Shown: in pieces, positions 15,150 through 23,763 of the stretch | Position numbering within the stretch: position 1 is the first letter of the stretch | Layout: each line of letters starts with the position of its first letter | Origin: G016234445 sp964438865 | Lineage (GTDB): Bacteria; Chloroflexota; Dehalococcoidia; Tepidiformales; Tepidiformaceae | Length of the DNA: 64,000 bases | Assembly: GCA_964438865.1 (NCBI GenBank) | Contig: CAYTMI010000001.1 | Coordinates: forward strand, 1 to 64,000 | Direction: 5' to 3' | The notes under the pieces: generated by a model | Seen by the model: only the letters and a program-made list of their open reading frames with translations | Databases searched by the model: none | Told to the model about the DNA's origin: nothing | Position numbers and translations under genes: made by a program

Positions 15150-17822
15150 TTAGACGGCCCCGTGGCATTTCTTGTACTTCTTGCCGCTGCCACAGAAGCA
15201 GGGATCGTTCCGGCCGACCTTGGGCGCGGTCGCCGCCGGGGCCGATCCGCGGGCCCCCGGTGCGTCGTCGCGGTTGGTCCGCAGGTTCGCCGGCCCAGGG
15301 GTCGACACTCTCCCGAGGACCGGGGCGGCCGTGGGCGTGCCGGCCTGGCCGTGGGGCGAATGAGGCGCGGCCTCGCCGGTGCCCGTCGCAGCCAGCGGCT
15401 GCGGGGCGGGGCGCTGTTCGACCACCTTCACGTGGAAGACCGTCCGCGCCACCTGCTTGCGGATGTTCGCCTGGAGCTGCTGGAACATGTCGTAGCCTTC
15501 GCGCTTGAAGGCCACCAGCGGGTCGATCTGGGCGTAGGCCTGGAGACCGATGCTCTGCCGGAGGTCTTCCACCGCGGTCAGATGTTCGCGCCAGTGGGAG
15601 TCGATCGCTTCGACGAGGAGCCACTTCTCCACCTTGCGCATGTTCTCTTCGCCGATCGCGGCTTCGATCTGCTCGTAGCGGTCTTCGGCGCGGTCGAGCA
15701 CTTCGTCGCTGAGTTCGTCGCGCAGTTCGAGCATCTCTTCAACCGCGGGCACGTCGTCGGGGACAAGGATCTCCCTGACTTCGTTGTGGACGAGTTCACA
15801 CGACGCGGGGTCCCCCGGGCTGGCGGCCTTGAGGATGGACTCAAGTTCCGTGATCAGGAGGTTGAGGACGTTGTCGCGCGTGTCGGCGCCGTGGAGGATC
15901 TTCTCGCGTTCGCCGTAGATGACGGTGCGGTGTTCGTTGATCACGTCGTCGAATTCGACAAGGCGCTTGCGGATGTCGAAGTTGTGGCCCTCGACCTTGG
16001 TCTGGGCCTGTTCGATGGCGCGCGTGACCATCCGCGATTCGAGGGGCATCTCCTCGGTCATGCCGAGCTTCTGCATCATCCCGGGGACCCAGTCGGGAGA
16101 GAAGCGCTTCATGATGTCGTCGCCGAAGGAGACGAAGAAGCGGCTGGAACCGGGGTCGCCCTGGCGGCCAGCGCGGCCGCGGAGCTGGTTGTCGATGCGG
16201 CGTGATTCGTGGCGTTCGGTGCCGATGACGTGGAGCCCGCCGAGGGCGGCGATGCCGGCCCCGAGCTTGATGTCCGTCCCGCGCCCGGCCATGTTCGTGG
16301 CGATAGTCACGGCGCTGCGCTGGCCGGCATCGGCGATGATGTGGGCTTCCCGCTCGTGCTGCTTCGCGTTGAGCACCTCGTGCTGGATGCCCTTGCGGAG
16401 GAGCAGGCTGGCCAGGTATTCGGACTTTTCGATGGAGGTGGTGCCGACAAGGACCGGCCGGCCCGCCTGGTTCATCTCCTCGATCTCGCCGACGACCGCG
16501 TTGAACTTCGCCTTTTCGTTGATGTAGACGACGTCCTGGTAGTCCTCGCGGACCATCGGGCGGTGGGTGGGCACCACCACCACGTCGAGGTGGTAGATCT
16601 TGGAAAACTCCTCGGCCTCGGTCTCGGCCGTGCCGGTCATGCCGGCCAGCTTTTCGTACAGCCGGAAAAGGTTCTGGAAGGTGATCGTCGCGTAGGTCAC
16701 CGACTCCCGCTGGACCTTCAGGTTCTCCTTGGCTTCGACCGCCTGGTGGATGCCGTGGCTCCAACGGCGCCCGGGCATGAGCCGGCCGGTGAATTCGTCG
16801 ACGATGATGATCTCGCCGTCCTTGACGACGTAGTCGCGGTCCACGCGCTTGAGGATCTCGGCGTCGAGGGCGGCTTCCAGGTGGCGCGCGAGCTTCGAAT
16901 CCTGCCCGAAGATGTCGCCCACGCCCAGCGCCTTCTCGACCTTCGTGATCCCATCGTCCGTGAGGGCGACGTGCTTCGACTTGAAGTCGACGACGTAGTC
17001 GTCATCTTCGACGAGGGTGCGCATGGCGCGGGCGAAAGCGATGTAGGTGGCGCTCGCCTCTTCCGCGTTGCCGCTGATGATGAGCGGCGTGCGGGCTTCG
17101 TCGATGAGAATGTTGTCCACTTCGTCGACGATGGCGTAGGAGAGGTCGCGCTGCGTCTTGCGCTCCGTGTCGGGGACCATGTTGTCGCGGAGGTAGTCGA
17201 AGCCGAACTCGTTGTTCGTGCCGTAGGTGATGTCGCAGGCGTAGGCGGAGCGCCGGTCGCAGGGGCGAAGGTCTTCGAGCCCGCCGCTGCTGCCTTCTTC
17301 GCCGGGCCGGTAACCGGGTTCGTAGAGGTAGGAGACGTTGTTGTTCTGGATGACGCCGATGGAGAGGCCGAGCGCGTTGTAGACAGGCCCGTACCAGGCG
17401 GCGTCGCGCCGCGCGAGGTATTCGTTCACCGTGACCAGGTGGACGCCGCGGGCGGGCAGGGCATTCAGGTAGACCGGACCGACGGCGGTGAGCGTCTTGC
17501 CTTCGCCGGTGCGCATTTCCGCGATCCTGCCTTCGTGGAGGACGATGCCGCCGATCAGCTGGACGTCGTAGGGCCTTTCCTGGACTTTGCGCCAGGCCAT
17601 TTCGCGGGCTGCCGCGAAGGCTTCCGGGAGGAGGTCGTCCAGGGTCTCGCCGTCGTCCAGCCGCTGGCGGAACTCCCCGGTCTTCGCCGAAAGGGTCTCG
17701 TCGCTGAGGGCGGCCATGTCGCCGGCGTAAGCGTTCACGTCATCGACGATGAGACGGAGACGCTTGAGTTCCTTTTCGTTGGAGTCGCCGAGCATCCGGG
17801 AAATGAAGCCGAGCTTGGGCAT
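15150..17822 (-). CDS. secA: Preprotein translocase ATPase SecA
   Basis: The 890-residue protein is full-length SecA, the ATPase that pushes unfolded preproteins through SecYEG. It has the Walker A loop MRTGEGKTLTAV near residue 106, the DEVDNILIDEARTPL DEAD-type box, GTTSIEKSEYLA, the helicase motif GRGTDIKLG, and RQGDPGSSRFF. It ends in a zinc-binding SEC-C motif (CFCGSGKKYKKCHG) used for SecB or ribosome contact. The start ATG 17820-17822 is preceded by TACACT with a 9-nt gap and no good ribosome site. Confidence 0.97.
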   Translation of the reverse strand: MPKLGFISRMLGDSNEKELKRLRLIVDDVNAYAGDMAALSDETLSAKTGEFRQRLDDGETLDDLLPEAFAAAREMAWRKVQERPYDVQLIGGIVLHEGRIAEMRTGEGKTLTAVGPVYLNALPARGVHLVTVNEYLARRDAAWYGPVYNALGLSIGVIQNNNVSYLYEPGYRPGEEGSSGGLEDLRPCDRRSAYACDITYGTNNEFGFDYLRDNMVPDTERKTQRDLSYAIVDEVDNILIDEARTPLIISGNAEEASATYIAFARAMRTLVEDDDYVVDFKSKHVALTDDGITKVEKALGVGDIFGQDSKLARHLEAALDAEILKRVDRDYVVKDGEIIIVDEFTGRLMPGRRWSHGIHQAVEAKENLKVQRESVTYATITFQNLFRLYEKLAGMTGTAETEAEEFSKIYHLDVVVVPTHRPMVREDYQDVVYINEKAKFNAVVGEIEEMNQAGRPVLVGTTSIEKSEYLASLLLRKGIQHEVLNAKQHEREAHIIADAGQRSAVTIATNMAGRGTDIKLGAGIAALGGLHVIGTERHESRRIDNQLRGRAGRQGDPGSSRFFVSFGDDIMKRFSPDWVPGMMQKLGMTEEMPLESRMVTRAIEQAQTKVEGHNFDIRKRLVEFDDVINEHRTVIYGEREKILHGADTRDNVLNLLITELESILKAASPGDPASCELVHNEVREILVPDDVPAVEEMLELRDELSDEVLDRAEDRYEQIEAAIGEENMRKVEKWLLVEAIDSHWREHLTAVEDLRQSIGLQAYAQIDPLVAFKREGYDMFQQLQANIRKQVARTVFHVKVVEQRPAPQPLAATGTGEAAPHSPHGQAGTPTAAPVLGRVSTPGPANLRTNRDDAPGARGSAPAATAPKVGRNDPCFCGSGKKYKKCHGAV

Positions 17823-17831
17823 ATTGAAGCC

Positions 17832-17837
17832 AGTGTA
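17832..17837 (-). promoter_or_regulatory. -10 hexamer TACACT of secA
   Basis: On the minus strand TACACT ends 9 nt before the secA ATG. No secM-like leader or strong -35 box is visible. Confidence 0.3.
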
Positions 17838-17870
17838 GATCGTTTGCCGGTAGGAGCGGGTAAGGCGCGC

Positions 17871-18302
17871 CTACGGCCGGCCTGCGACATCAACCGGGCA
17901 GAGGAAGACGCGCTGAGGGCGGTCGGCCCCGAACGAAGCCACGAACCTGCGGTCGCAGGTCCACAGGTCAGCGTCAAGATCCTCTGCGCAGGCCAGGTAG
18001 ATGGCGTCGAAGATGTTCGGCTGGTCGAAACGGCGAGCGACCGCAAGCGCTCGGCCCACCCAATCAGGGGAGTCGACGAACTCGATCGGGAGCGCGTCGA
18101 AGTCGCGGAGCACTGTATCCAATCCGGCTGCCGGCAGCAGCCCGCGCCGCTCCGCCCTCCACGCCGCATTGAAGAACTCTTGCCGGAGGATAGCCGGGGC
18201 GAAGAGCGTGCCGGCCCGCAGGACGGCGTGCGTTGCTGGAATGATCTGTCCCGGGAGATAGGCCCGCGCAGGGACCGATGCGTCCAGGACGAGTCGCGTC
18301 AA
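17871..18302 (-). CDS. PIN-domain toxin, VapC family
   Basis: The 143-residue protein has the VapC order of acids: LVLDASVPARAY, ILRQEFFNAAW, IFDAIYLACAEDL and WTCDRRFVASF. These should coordinate a metal for endoribonuclease activity. It overlaps the upstream antitoxin by 4 bp (ATGA at 18299-18302), so the pair is translationally coupled. It ends 49 bp from the secA start, on the same strand. Confidence 0.87.
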   Translation of the reverse strand: MTRLVLDASVPARAYLPGQIIPATHAVLRAGTLFAPAILRQEFFNAAWRAERRGLLPAAGLDTVLRDFDALPIEFVDSPDWVGRALAVARRFDQPNIFDAIYLACAEDLDADLWTCDRRFVASFGADRPQRVFLCPVDVAGRP

Positions 18303-18526
18303 CTACGATCGCATTCGGACGTGTCGTCGTCTCGATCACGATCAAGGAGTTCGTCGATCTCCTCCTCGCTGAGCGGGACCCCACCGCGCATCGCGAGGAT
18401 CTCCTCGGCAACCGTAGCCATTCCCCGGAGGGCGTCGTCGCGACGCGCGAGTTGTTCCGCGCTGGGGGGGCCCAGTCGGCGAGCCTCTTCGACCGTCAGA
18501 TAGCGGCCGCGCTCCTGCATCACCAT
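18299..18526 (-). CDS. Antitoxin of the PIN toxin
   Basis: This 75-residue acidic protein, with helix-rich sequence such as LTVEEARRLGPPSAEQLARRDD and a very acidic tail (EEEIDELLDRDRDDD), is a probable antitoxin of the VapC-like gene it overlaps. I do not recognise a standard DNA-binding fold. The start at ATG 18524-18526 is supported by TACGAT exactly 6 nt upstream; an in-frame extension to 18556 would pass through that hexamer. Confidence 0.75.
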   Translation of the reverse strand: MVMQERGRYLTVEEARRLGPPSAEQLARRDDALRGMATVAEEILAMRGGVPLSEEEIDELLDRDRDDDTSECDRS

Positions 18527-18532
18527 GGGGCC

Positions 18533-18538
18533 ATCGTA
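18533..18538 (-). promoter_or_regulatory. -10 hexamer TACGAT of the antitoxin-toxin operon
   Basis: TACGAT on the minus strand ends 6 nt before ATG 18526, with no Shine-Dalgarno. This indicates a leaderless operon message. Confidence 0.4.
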
Positions 18539-18552
18539 GCACGCACGGCCGC

Positions 18553-19971
18553 TCACCCCGCGACCGCGGGCCGCCGCCGCCCGTACCCCGTCGCTGCTTC
18601 GAAGGCGTGCGCCAGTTGGAGGACGCAGAAGTCGTCACGGAAGCGCCCGACAATCTGGAGCCCAACCGGGAGCCCCGCGGCCGTGAACCCGGCGGGCACC
18701 GAGATCGCCGGGTGGGCGGTCACCGTCACCCGCGAACACGACTTCATCCAATCGATGTAGGTCTCCATCGCCTGGCCGTTGATCGTCATCGGATACTCGG
18801 TGGCGATGTCGAAGGGCGGGACCTGGCTGACCGGGCAGAGGAGGAATTCGTAACGCTCCATGAACTGGCGCATCCGCTGGTAGACCTGCGTCCGGAGCGC
18901 CTCGGCCTCACCCACCTCCGGCCCCGTGAGCGCGAGCCCCTTTTCGATGTTCCAGATCACGGTGTCCTTCATTTCGTGGCGGTGGGCGGCCAGGAGGGGC
19001 CCACGCTGGGCCGCCATGCTCCACGCGCGGATAACCTGAAATGCCTCGTCCGCGCCGGTGAGGTCGGGGCTGGCGTCGTCCACCTCGCAGCCGAGGGCCT
19101 CGAAGGTGGCCCGCTGCGCATCGAGCACTGCCGTCACGGCGGGGTCGACCGGGAGCCCGCCGAGGTCCCGGCTCCAGGCAACGCGGACGCCGCGGAAGTC
19201 GCGGTCGAGCGGGCGCAGGAACACCTCCCCGGGCGTCTCCAGCGAACGGGGGTCGCGAGGGTCGGGGCCCGCCATCGCCGCGAGCGTCAACGCCACATCC
19301 GCGACGGTCCGGGCCATCGGCCCTTCGACGCCCATCTCTGTGAAGGCCGTCGTCAGCGGATAGCGGGGCACTCGCCCGAGGCTTGGCCGGAACCCGACGA
19401 CGTTGCAGTAGCCGGCGGGGTTGCGGAGCGATCCGCCGAAGTCGCTGCCGTCGGCGATCGGCTGCATCCCACAGGCAAGGGCCACCGCCGCGCCCCCGGA
19501 ACTGCCGCCGCAGGTCTTCGCCAGGTCATATGGGTTACGCGTTGCCCCGAAGACCGGGTTGAAAGTCTGCGACCCGGCGCCGAACTCGGGCGTGTTGGTC
19601 TTGCCCATGGTGATCGCGCCAGCTGCCTTGAGGCGCTCGACGATCAGCGCGTCGGCGTCCGGCACCCAGTCCCGGAAGATCGGGGAGCCGAGCGTGGTCC
19701 GGATGCCCTTCGTCTGGACGAGGTCCTTGTGGGCCACGGGGAGGCCGTGGAGGATGCCCGCCGGTTCACCCCGGGCGAGGGCATTGTCGGCGGCGGCGGC
19801 GGCGGCCAGCGCCTGTTCGGGGACGAAGGTGACGATGGCGTTCACGGCCGGGTTGACCGCCTCCACCCGGGCGATGTGGGCGGCCACGACCTCCCGCGCC
19901 GAAAGTTCCTTCGCCTTCATCCGCCGCACCAACTCGGTGGCGCTGAGAAAGCAGAGGTCGTCCGCGGTCAC
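18553..19971 (-). CDS. Amidase signature family enzyme
   Basis: The 472-residue hydrolase has the amidase signature: the catalytic lysine in VAHKDLVQTKG (about residue 82) and the Ser-cisSer pair in TCGGSSGGAAVALACG. It hydrolyses an amide or ester of unknown identity. GatA was considered, but gatB and gatC are not adjacent and the C-terminal half looks like a stand-alone amidase. The start GTG (19969-19971) directly abuts the upstream CaiB stop, so the two are probably one transcript and may act on a shared substrate. Confidence 0.88.
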   Translation of the reverse strand: MTADDLCFLSATELVRRMKAKELSAREVVAAHIARVEAVNPAVNAIVTFVPEQALAAAAAADNALARGEPAGILHGLPVAHKDLVQTKGIRTTLGSPIFRDWVPDADALIVERLKAAGAITMGKTNTPEFGAGSQTFNPVFGATRNPYDLAKTCGGSSGGAAVALACGMQPIADGSDFGGSLRNPAGYCNVVGFRPSLGRVPRYPLTTAFTEMGVEGPMARTVADVALTLAAMAGPDPRDPRSLETPGEVFLRPLDRDFRGVRVAWSRDLGGLPVDPAVTAVLDAQRATFEALGCEVDDASPDLTGADEAFQVIRAWSMAAQRGPLLAAHRHEMKDTVIWNIEKGLALTGPEVGEAEALRTQVYQRMRQFMERYEFLLCPVSQVPPFDIATEYPMTINGQAMETYIDWMKSCSRVTVTAHPAISVPAGFTAAGLPVGLQIVGRFRDDFCVLQLAHAFEAATGYGRRRPAVAG

Positions 19972-21177
19972 CTACACCACGCCCCGGGCGCGGAGCCCTG
20001 CGAGGTCGTCCTCGCAGAGTCCGAGCTCCTCGGCGAGGACCGTTGCGGTGTGCTCCCCGAGGAGGGGCGAGGGCTCCAACTTCGTGGCCTCCCCACCGAG
20101 GCGGATGGGGTTGCCGAGGATCTCGGTCTCGCCGCGGACGGGGTGGTTGATCACCTGGACGAATCCGCGGCCCTTCAGGTGCTCGTCGTTGAAGATGTCG
20201 CCGCTGTCGAAGATGGCGCCGGCGGGGACGCCAAATGCCTGGAGCTCCGCCATCGCTTCGTGCTTGGTGCGCTGGCTGGTGAACTCGGTGATGAGGCCCT
20301 GGAGCCAGGCTTCGTTCTCGCGGCGGGCGGTCATGGTCTGGTAGCGGGGGTCTTCCATCAGCTCGGGCTTGCCCAGCGCCACCGCCAGGTTCTCGAGCAT
20401 CCTCCCGGAGACGGCGACAACGTAGACCCAGTCGTTCGGGCCAAAGGGCTTGCAGGGGTAGGCGTTGGTCGGGGCGAGGCCACGGAGGTTGTTGCCAAAC
20501 CGCGGCACCGGGTCGCCGGTCTGCTCGCGGGCGAGGAACCCGATCCGGGCGAAACTGGCAATCGCCTCCTGCATGGAGACCTCGACGTGTTCCCCCTGCC
20601 CGGTCCGCAGCCGCCTGACGTAGGCGGCGAGAATGCCGATGGCGAAGTGCATCCCGGTTCCGGTGTCGCCGTAGGTCACGCCGGAACGGATCGGGGGCGT
20701 CTCCGGCGTGCCCGTGATCGACATGCTGCCGCCAACCGCCTGGGCGACCATGTCGAAGCTCTTATAGCCGCTGTTCGGGCCGCTGCTGCCGAAGCCCTTG
20801 AGGGTGGCGTAGATTACCGCCGGGTGGACTTCCCGCAGGGTTTCGTAGCCGAGCCCAAGCGACTCCATCGCCCCCGGCCCGAAGTTCTCGACAACCGCAT
20901 CGAAGCGCGGGAGGAGGCGCAAGAAGAGGTCCTTGCCTTCCGGCTTCTTGAGGTCGAGGGTGAGGCTGCGCTTGTTGCAGTTGAGATTGAGGAAGTAGAG
21001 GCGGTCCACTGCCTGGGTGCCGGGGTTCGCCCCAAGTCCACGGCCGGGGTCACCGTGGCGGGGCTGCTCGACCTTGACGACGTCGGCGCCGAGCCAGGCC
21101 AGGGCTTGGGTGGCGGAGGTGCCCGCCTCGTACTGGGTGAGGTCAAGGACGCGGAAGCCTTCAAGGGCTGTACTCAT
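19972..21177 (-). CDS. CaiB/BaiF family CoA transferase (second copy)
   Basis: The 401-residue protein has the class III CoA transferase layout: FRVLDLTQYEAGTSATQ, LGADVVKVEQPRHGDPGR, LNCNKRSLTLDLKKPEG and the catalytic-region SFDMVAQAVGGSMSITG with its aspartate. It differs clearly from the first copy and lies closer to formyl- or succinyl-CoA type transferases. It is directly followed, without spacing, by the amidase, which suggests a shared pathway in which an amide is hydrolysed and the acid is activated. The pathway is inferred. Confidence 0.88.
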   Translation of the reverse strand: MSTALEGFRVLDLTQYEAGTSATQALAWLGADVVKVEQPRHGDPGRGLGANPGTQAVDRLYFLNLNCNKRSLTLDLKKPEGKDLFLRLLPRFDAVVENFGPGAMESLGLGYETLREVHPAVIYATLKGFGSSGPNSGYKSFDMVAQAVGGSMSITGTPETPPIRSGVTYGDTGTGMHFAIGILAAYVRRLRTGQGEHVEVSMQEAIASFARIGFLAREQTGDPVPRFGNNLRGLAPTNAYPCKPFGPNDWVYVVAVSGRMLENLAVALGKPELMEDPRYQTMTARRENEAWLQGLITEFTSQRTKHEAMAELQAFGVPAGAIFDSGDIFNDEHLKGRGFVQVINHPVRGETEILGNPIRLGGEATKLEPSPLLGEHTATVLAEELGLCEDDLAGLRARGVV

Positions 21178-21264
21178 GGGGTGCCACCACCAGGGCGTGC
21201 GTTGGCGGCATCGTAGCCGTTCACGGCCGCAGTTGGAACCACGCTGCCGCCTTTTGTCGCTGCC

Positions 21265-23694
21265 TCAGCCGCCGTTGGGGTCGCCGGGACCGGACAGCGC
21301 CCGCATCTCGTCCAGGGTCGCCGCGACCCGGTAAAAGAGGGAGCCGACCGGGTATTCCCCCTCGCTGTCCGCGGCCCCGGCGGGGATGCCCGTGAGCAGT
21401 TCAAGCCCCTCTTCGACGCGCGTCACCGCCCAGAGATGGAATTCGCCGCGCTCGACGGCAGCGGCGACGTCGCCACGCAGGGTCAGGTTGACGACGTTCG
21501 CCGCAGGGAGCGCGACTCCCTGGGTGCCCGTGAGCCCCACTTCCTTGCAGAGGTCGAAGAAGCCCTCGACCTTCTCCGTGACGCCGCCAATTGCCTGGAC
21601 GTTGCCAAACTGGTCGACCGAGCCCGTCACGGCGATCTCCTGGCGGATGGGGACCCCGGCGAGGGAGGCGAGAATCGCGTAGAGCTCGGCCGAGCTGGCG
21701 CTGTCCCCCTCGACCTCGTCGTAGCTCTGTTCGAAGGTCAGGCTGGCGCTGAAAGCGAGGGGGCGAGTCCTCCCGAACGTCCCCTGCAGGTAGCCGCTGA
21801 GAACGAGCACTCCCTTGGTGTGGATGGCGCCGCTCCGTTCGGTCTCGCGTTCGATGGCGACAACGCCGCGGCGGCCGAGGCCCGTCCGGCAGGTGATCCG
21901 CGTGGGCGTCCCGAATTCGTGGCTCCCCATCGAATACACAGCGAGGCCGTTCACCTGGCCGACCACCGATCCCGACGTCTCGACCCGGAGGATCCCTTCC
22001 GCGATCATCCGGCGGAGCCTGTCGGGGACGAGGCCGGAGCGCCGTCCCCGGGCTTCCAGGGCGCCGCGGACGTGGCTGGCCCCGACCGTGGTGGCGCCGG
22101 CGCTGACCGCGACCTGGCTGGCCTCCTGGCAAAGGTCGGCGATGAGCCCGTAGCGCGTGCTGAGGCGGTCGCGGCGCCCGGCCAGGCGGTTGCTGTAGCC
22201 CAGGACTTCCGCCAGGGCGTCCCGATCAAAGTGGAGAAGGCTGCAGGTTTCCCGCGTCTGGCGCACGAATCCGGCGGTGGCGACGGCGGAGGCGTTGGTG
22301 CAATCGGTGTCGGGTTCGAGCTCGGCGCGAATCTTGAAAAGTTCTGGGAAGTCCGGGTCGAGCGCGTCGAGCAGGGCGAAGAAGACGGGGTGCCCCACCA
22401 GTACCACCTTCACGTCCAGCGGGATGCCCTGGGGCGACAGGTCGACCATGGGCATCGGGAAGACGCCCTCGCCGGGGTCCTCGATGCGGACTTCCCGGGT
22501 CTTCAGGGATTCCTTGAGCTTCACCCACGACCTGGGGTCGGTGAGGAGGTCCTGCACCTGGAGGATGAGGTAGCCGCCATTGGCCATGTGAATGGCGCCG
22601 GGGCGGATGCGGGTGAAGTCGGTCACCATAGCCCCCATCCGGTTTTCGAAGTCCATCTTGCCGAAGAGGTTGTGGTAGCGCGGGTGGCGCTCGTCGACAA
22701 TCGGCGCAGCGGTGCCGGGCTGGTCCCCGTGGCTGACGAAGAGGTTCACCGAATACCGCCTCAGGAGCGCTTCCCGTTCTTCTGTGAACTGCGCGACCAG
22801 TTGGGGAGGCACGCGGTCGGAAAGCCCCTCGGTGAAGCGTTTGTAAACTTCAAGGTTGGCGACGATGTCTTCTTCGACGGCGGCGAGGTGAGGGTTCAGG
22901 CCGTAGGGCCCATAGACCTGCTCCATCTCGTCGACGATCGGGCCGACGACAAAGCGGGTGACTTCGTGGTCCAGCACCTCCACGGCCTGGCGGGCCTGTG
23001 CTTCAAACTTGCGGAGCTCGCGCCCCGCGGCCGAGATGTCTTCCTGGACGGCGGCGCTGCGCTGCTCCCAGTCACGGCGCTGGGCATCGGCCAGGGCGTT
23101 GTAGACCTCGGGGGTGAGCGGTGACCCATCGGCCGCCATGGGGATGGGGACGAGCCCGGCGGGGCTGGGGTTGATTGCGAATCCCCTCGTCCGGGCGCTG
23201 GCCTGGAGTTGCTCGATGATCTGCTCCCGGGCCTGCCCGATCGGTTCAAGCAACGCCTGCCCGCGCTGTTCGTAGCTTTCGCTGGCGAAGGCCCGCGGCA
23301 GCGCCGTGCGGCAAGCGTCCTGGAGCTGGGCGATCGCCCGCTGGAGGTCGTCGCCGAGGCCCGATGGGAGCGAAACCGCGCGCGGGCGGCGGGGGTCGCT
23401 GAAGTTGAAGACGTAGCACCAGTCTGGGGCCGGAGGGCGGCTGGCTGCGGCCTCGGCCACGAGCATCCTCACGATCGTGTTGCGGCCTGACGACTGGGGA
23501 CCGGAGACCGCGATGTTGTAGCCCTCCGGCACCATCCGCAGGCCGAAGATGATCGCCTCGCGCGCGCGTTCCTGGCCGAGCACGTCCGCCAGGGGGGGAA
23601 TATCCGCGGTCGACCCCGGCAGCCGGGCGGCGTCGAAGAGGGGCAGGAGCTTTTCCGGGGCAACCGCAAGGCGTTGTTCGATCGGGCTGGTCAT
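21265..23694 (-). CDS. Lon-related ATP-dependent protease (AAA_32 type)
   Basis: The 809-residue protein has an N-terminal AAA_32 (Lon-like, COG1067) region, a coiled-coil insertion (about 190-260) and a C-terminal Lon protease domain. The catalytic pair is Ser about 665 in GDSASS and Lys about 708 in TEKVEGF, spaced 43 residues as in Lon. The Walker A region GPQSSGRNT has Arg for the usual Lys. The start ATG 23692-23694 has GGAGGA upstream. It should degrade damaged or regulatory proteins in the cytoplasm. Confidence 0.9.
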   Translation of the reverse strand: MTSPIEQRLAVAPEKLLPLFDAARLPGSTADIPPLADVLGQERAREAIIFGLRMVPEGYNIAVSGPQSSGRNTIVRMLVAEAAASRPPAPDWCYVFNFSDPRRPRAVSLPSGLGDDLQRAIAQLQDACRTALPRAFASESYEQRGQALLEPIGQAREQIIEQLQASARTRGFAINPSPAGLVPIPMAADGSPLTPEVYNALADAQRRDWEQRSAAVQEDISAAGRELRKFEAQARQAVEVLDHEVTRFVVGPIVDEMEQVYGPYGLNPHLAAVEEDIVANLEVYKRFTEGLSDRVPPQLVAQFTEEREALLRRYSVNLFVSHGDQPGTAAPIVDERHPRYHNLFGKMDFENRMGAMVTDFTRIRPGAIHMANGGYLILQVQDLLTDPRSWVKLKESLKTREVRIEDPGEGVFPMPMVDLSPQGIPLDVKVVLVGHPVFFALLDALDPDFPELFKIRAELEPDTDCTNASAVATAGFVRQTRETCSLLHFDRDALAEVLGYSNRLAGRRDRLSTRYGLIADLCQEASQVAVSAGATTVGASHVRGALEARGRRSGLVPDRLRRMIAEGILRVETSGSVVGQVNGLAVYSMGSHEFGTPTRITCRTGLGRRGVVAIERETERSGAIHTKGVLVLSGYLQGTFGRTRPLAFSASLTFEQSYDEVEGDSASSAELYAILASLAGVPIRQEIAVTGSVDQFGNVQAIGGVTEKVEGFFDLCKEVGLTGTQGVALPAANVVNLTLRGDVAAAVERGEFHLWAVTRVEEGLELLTGIPAGAADSEGEYPVGSLFYRVAATLDEMRALSGPGDPNGG

Positions 23695-23763
23695 TGGGAC
23701 TGTCCTCCACAAATCGCTCCCATCTTGCCACGTGCGGGCCGGCGCGACAGGGCCGATGGTCGC

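Noticed and set aside
18553..19971. gatA of the tRNA amidotransferase
   Set aside because: No gatB/gatC next to it and it is coupled to a CaiB transferase.
18607..21216. 869-codon plus-strand frame opposite the amidase and CaiB genes
   Set aside because: High-G+C antisense frame with no domain; the minus strand has clear families.
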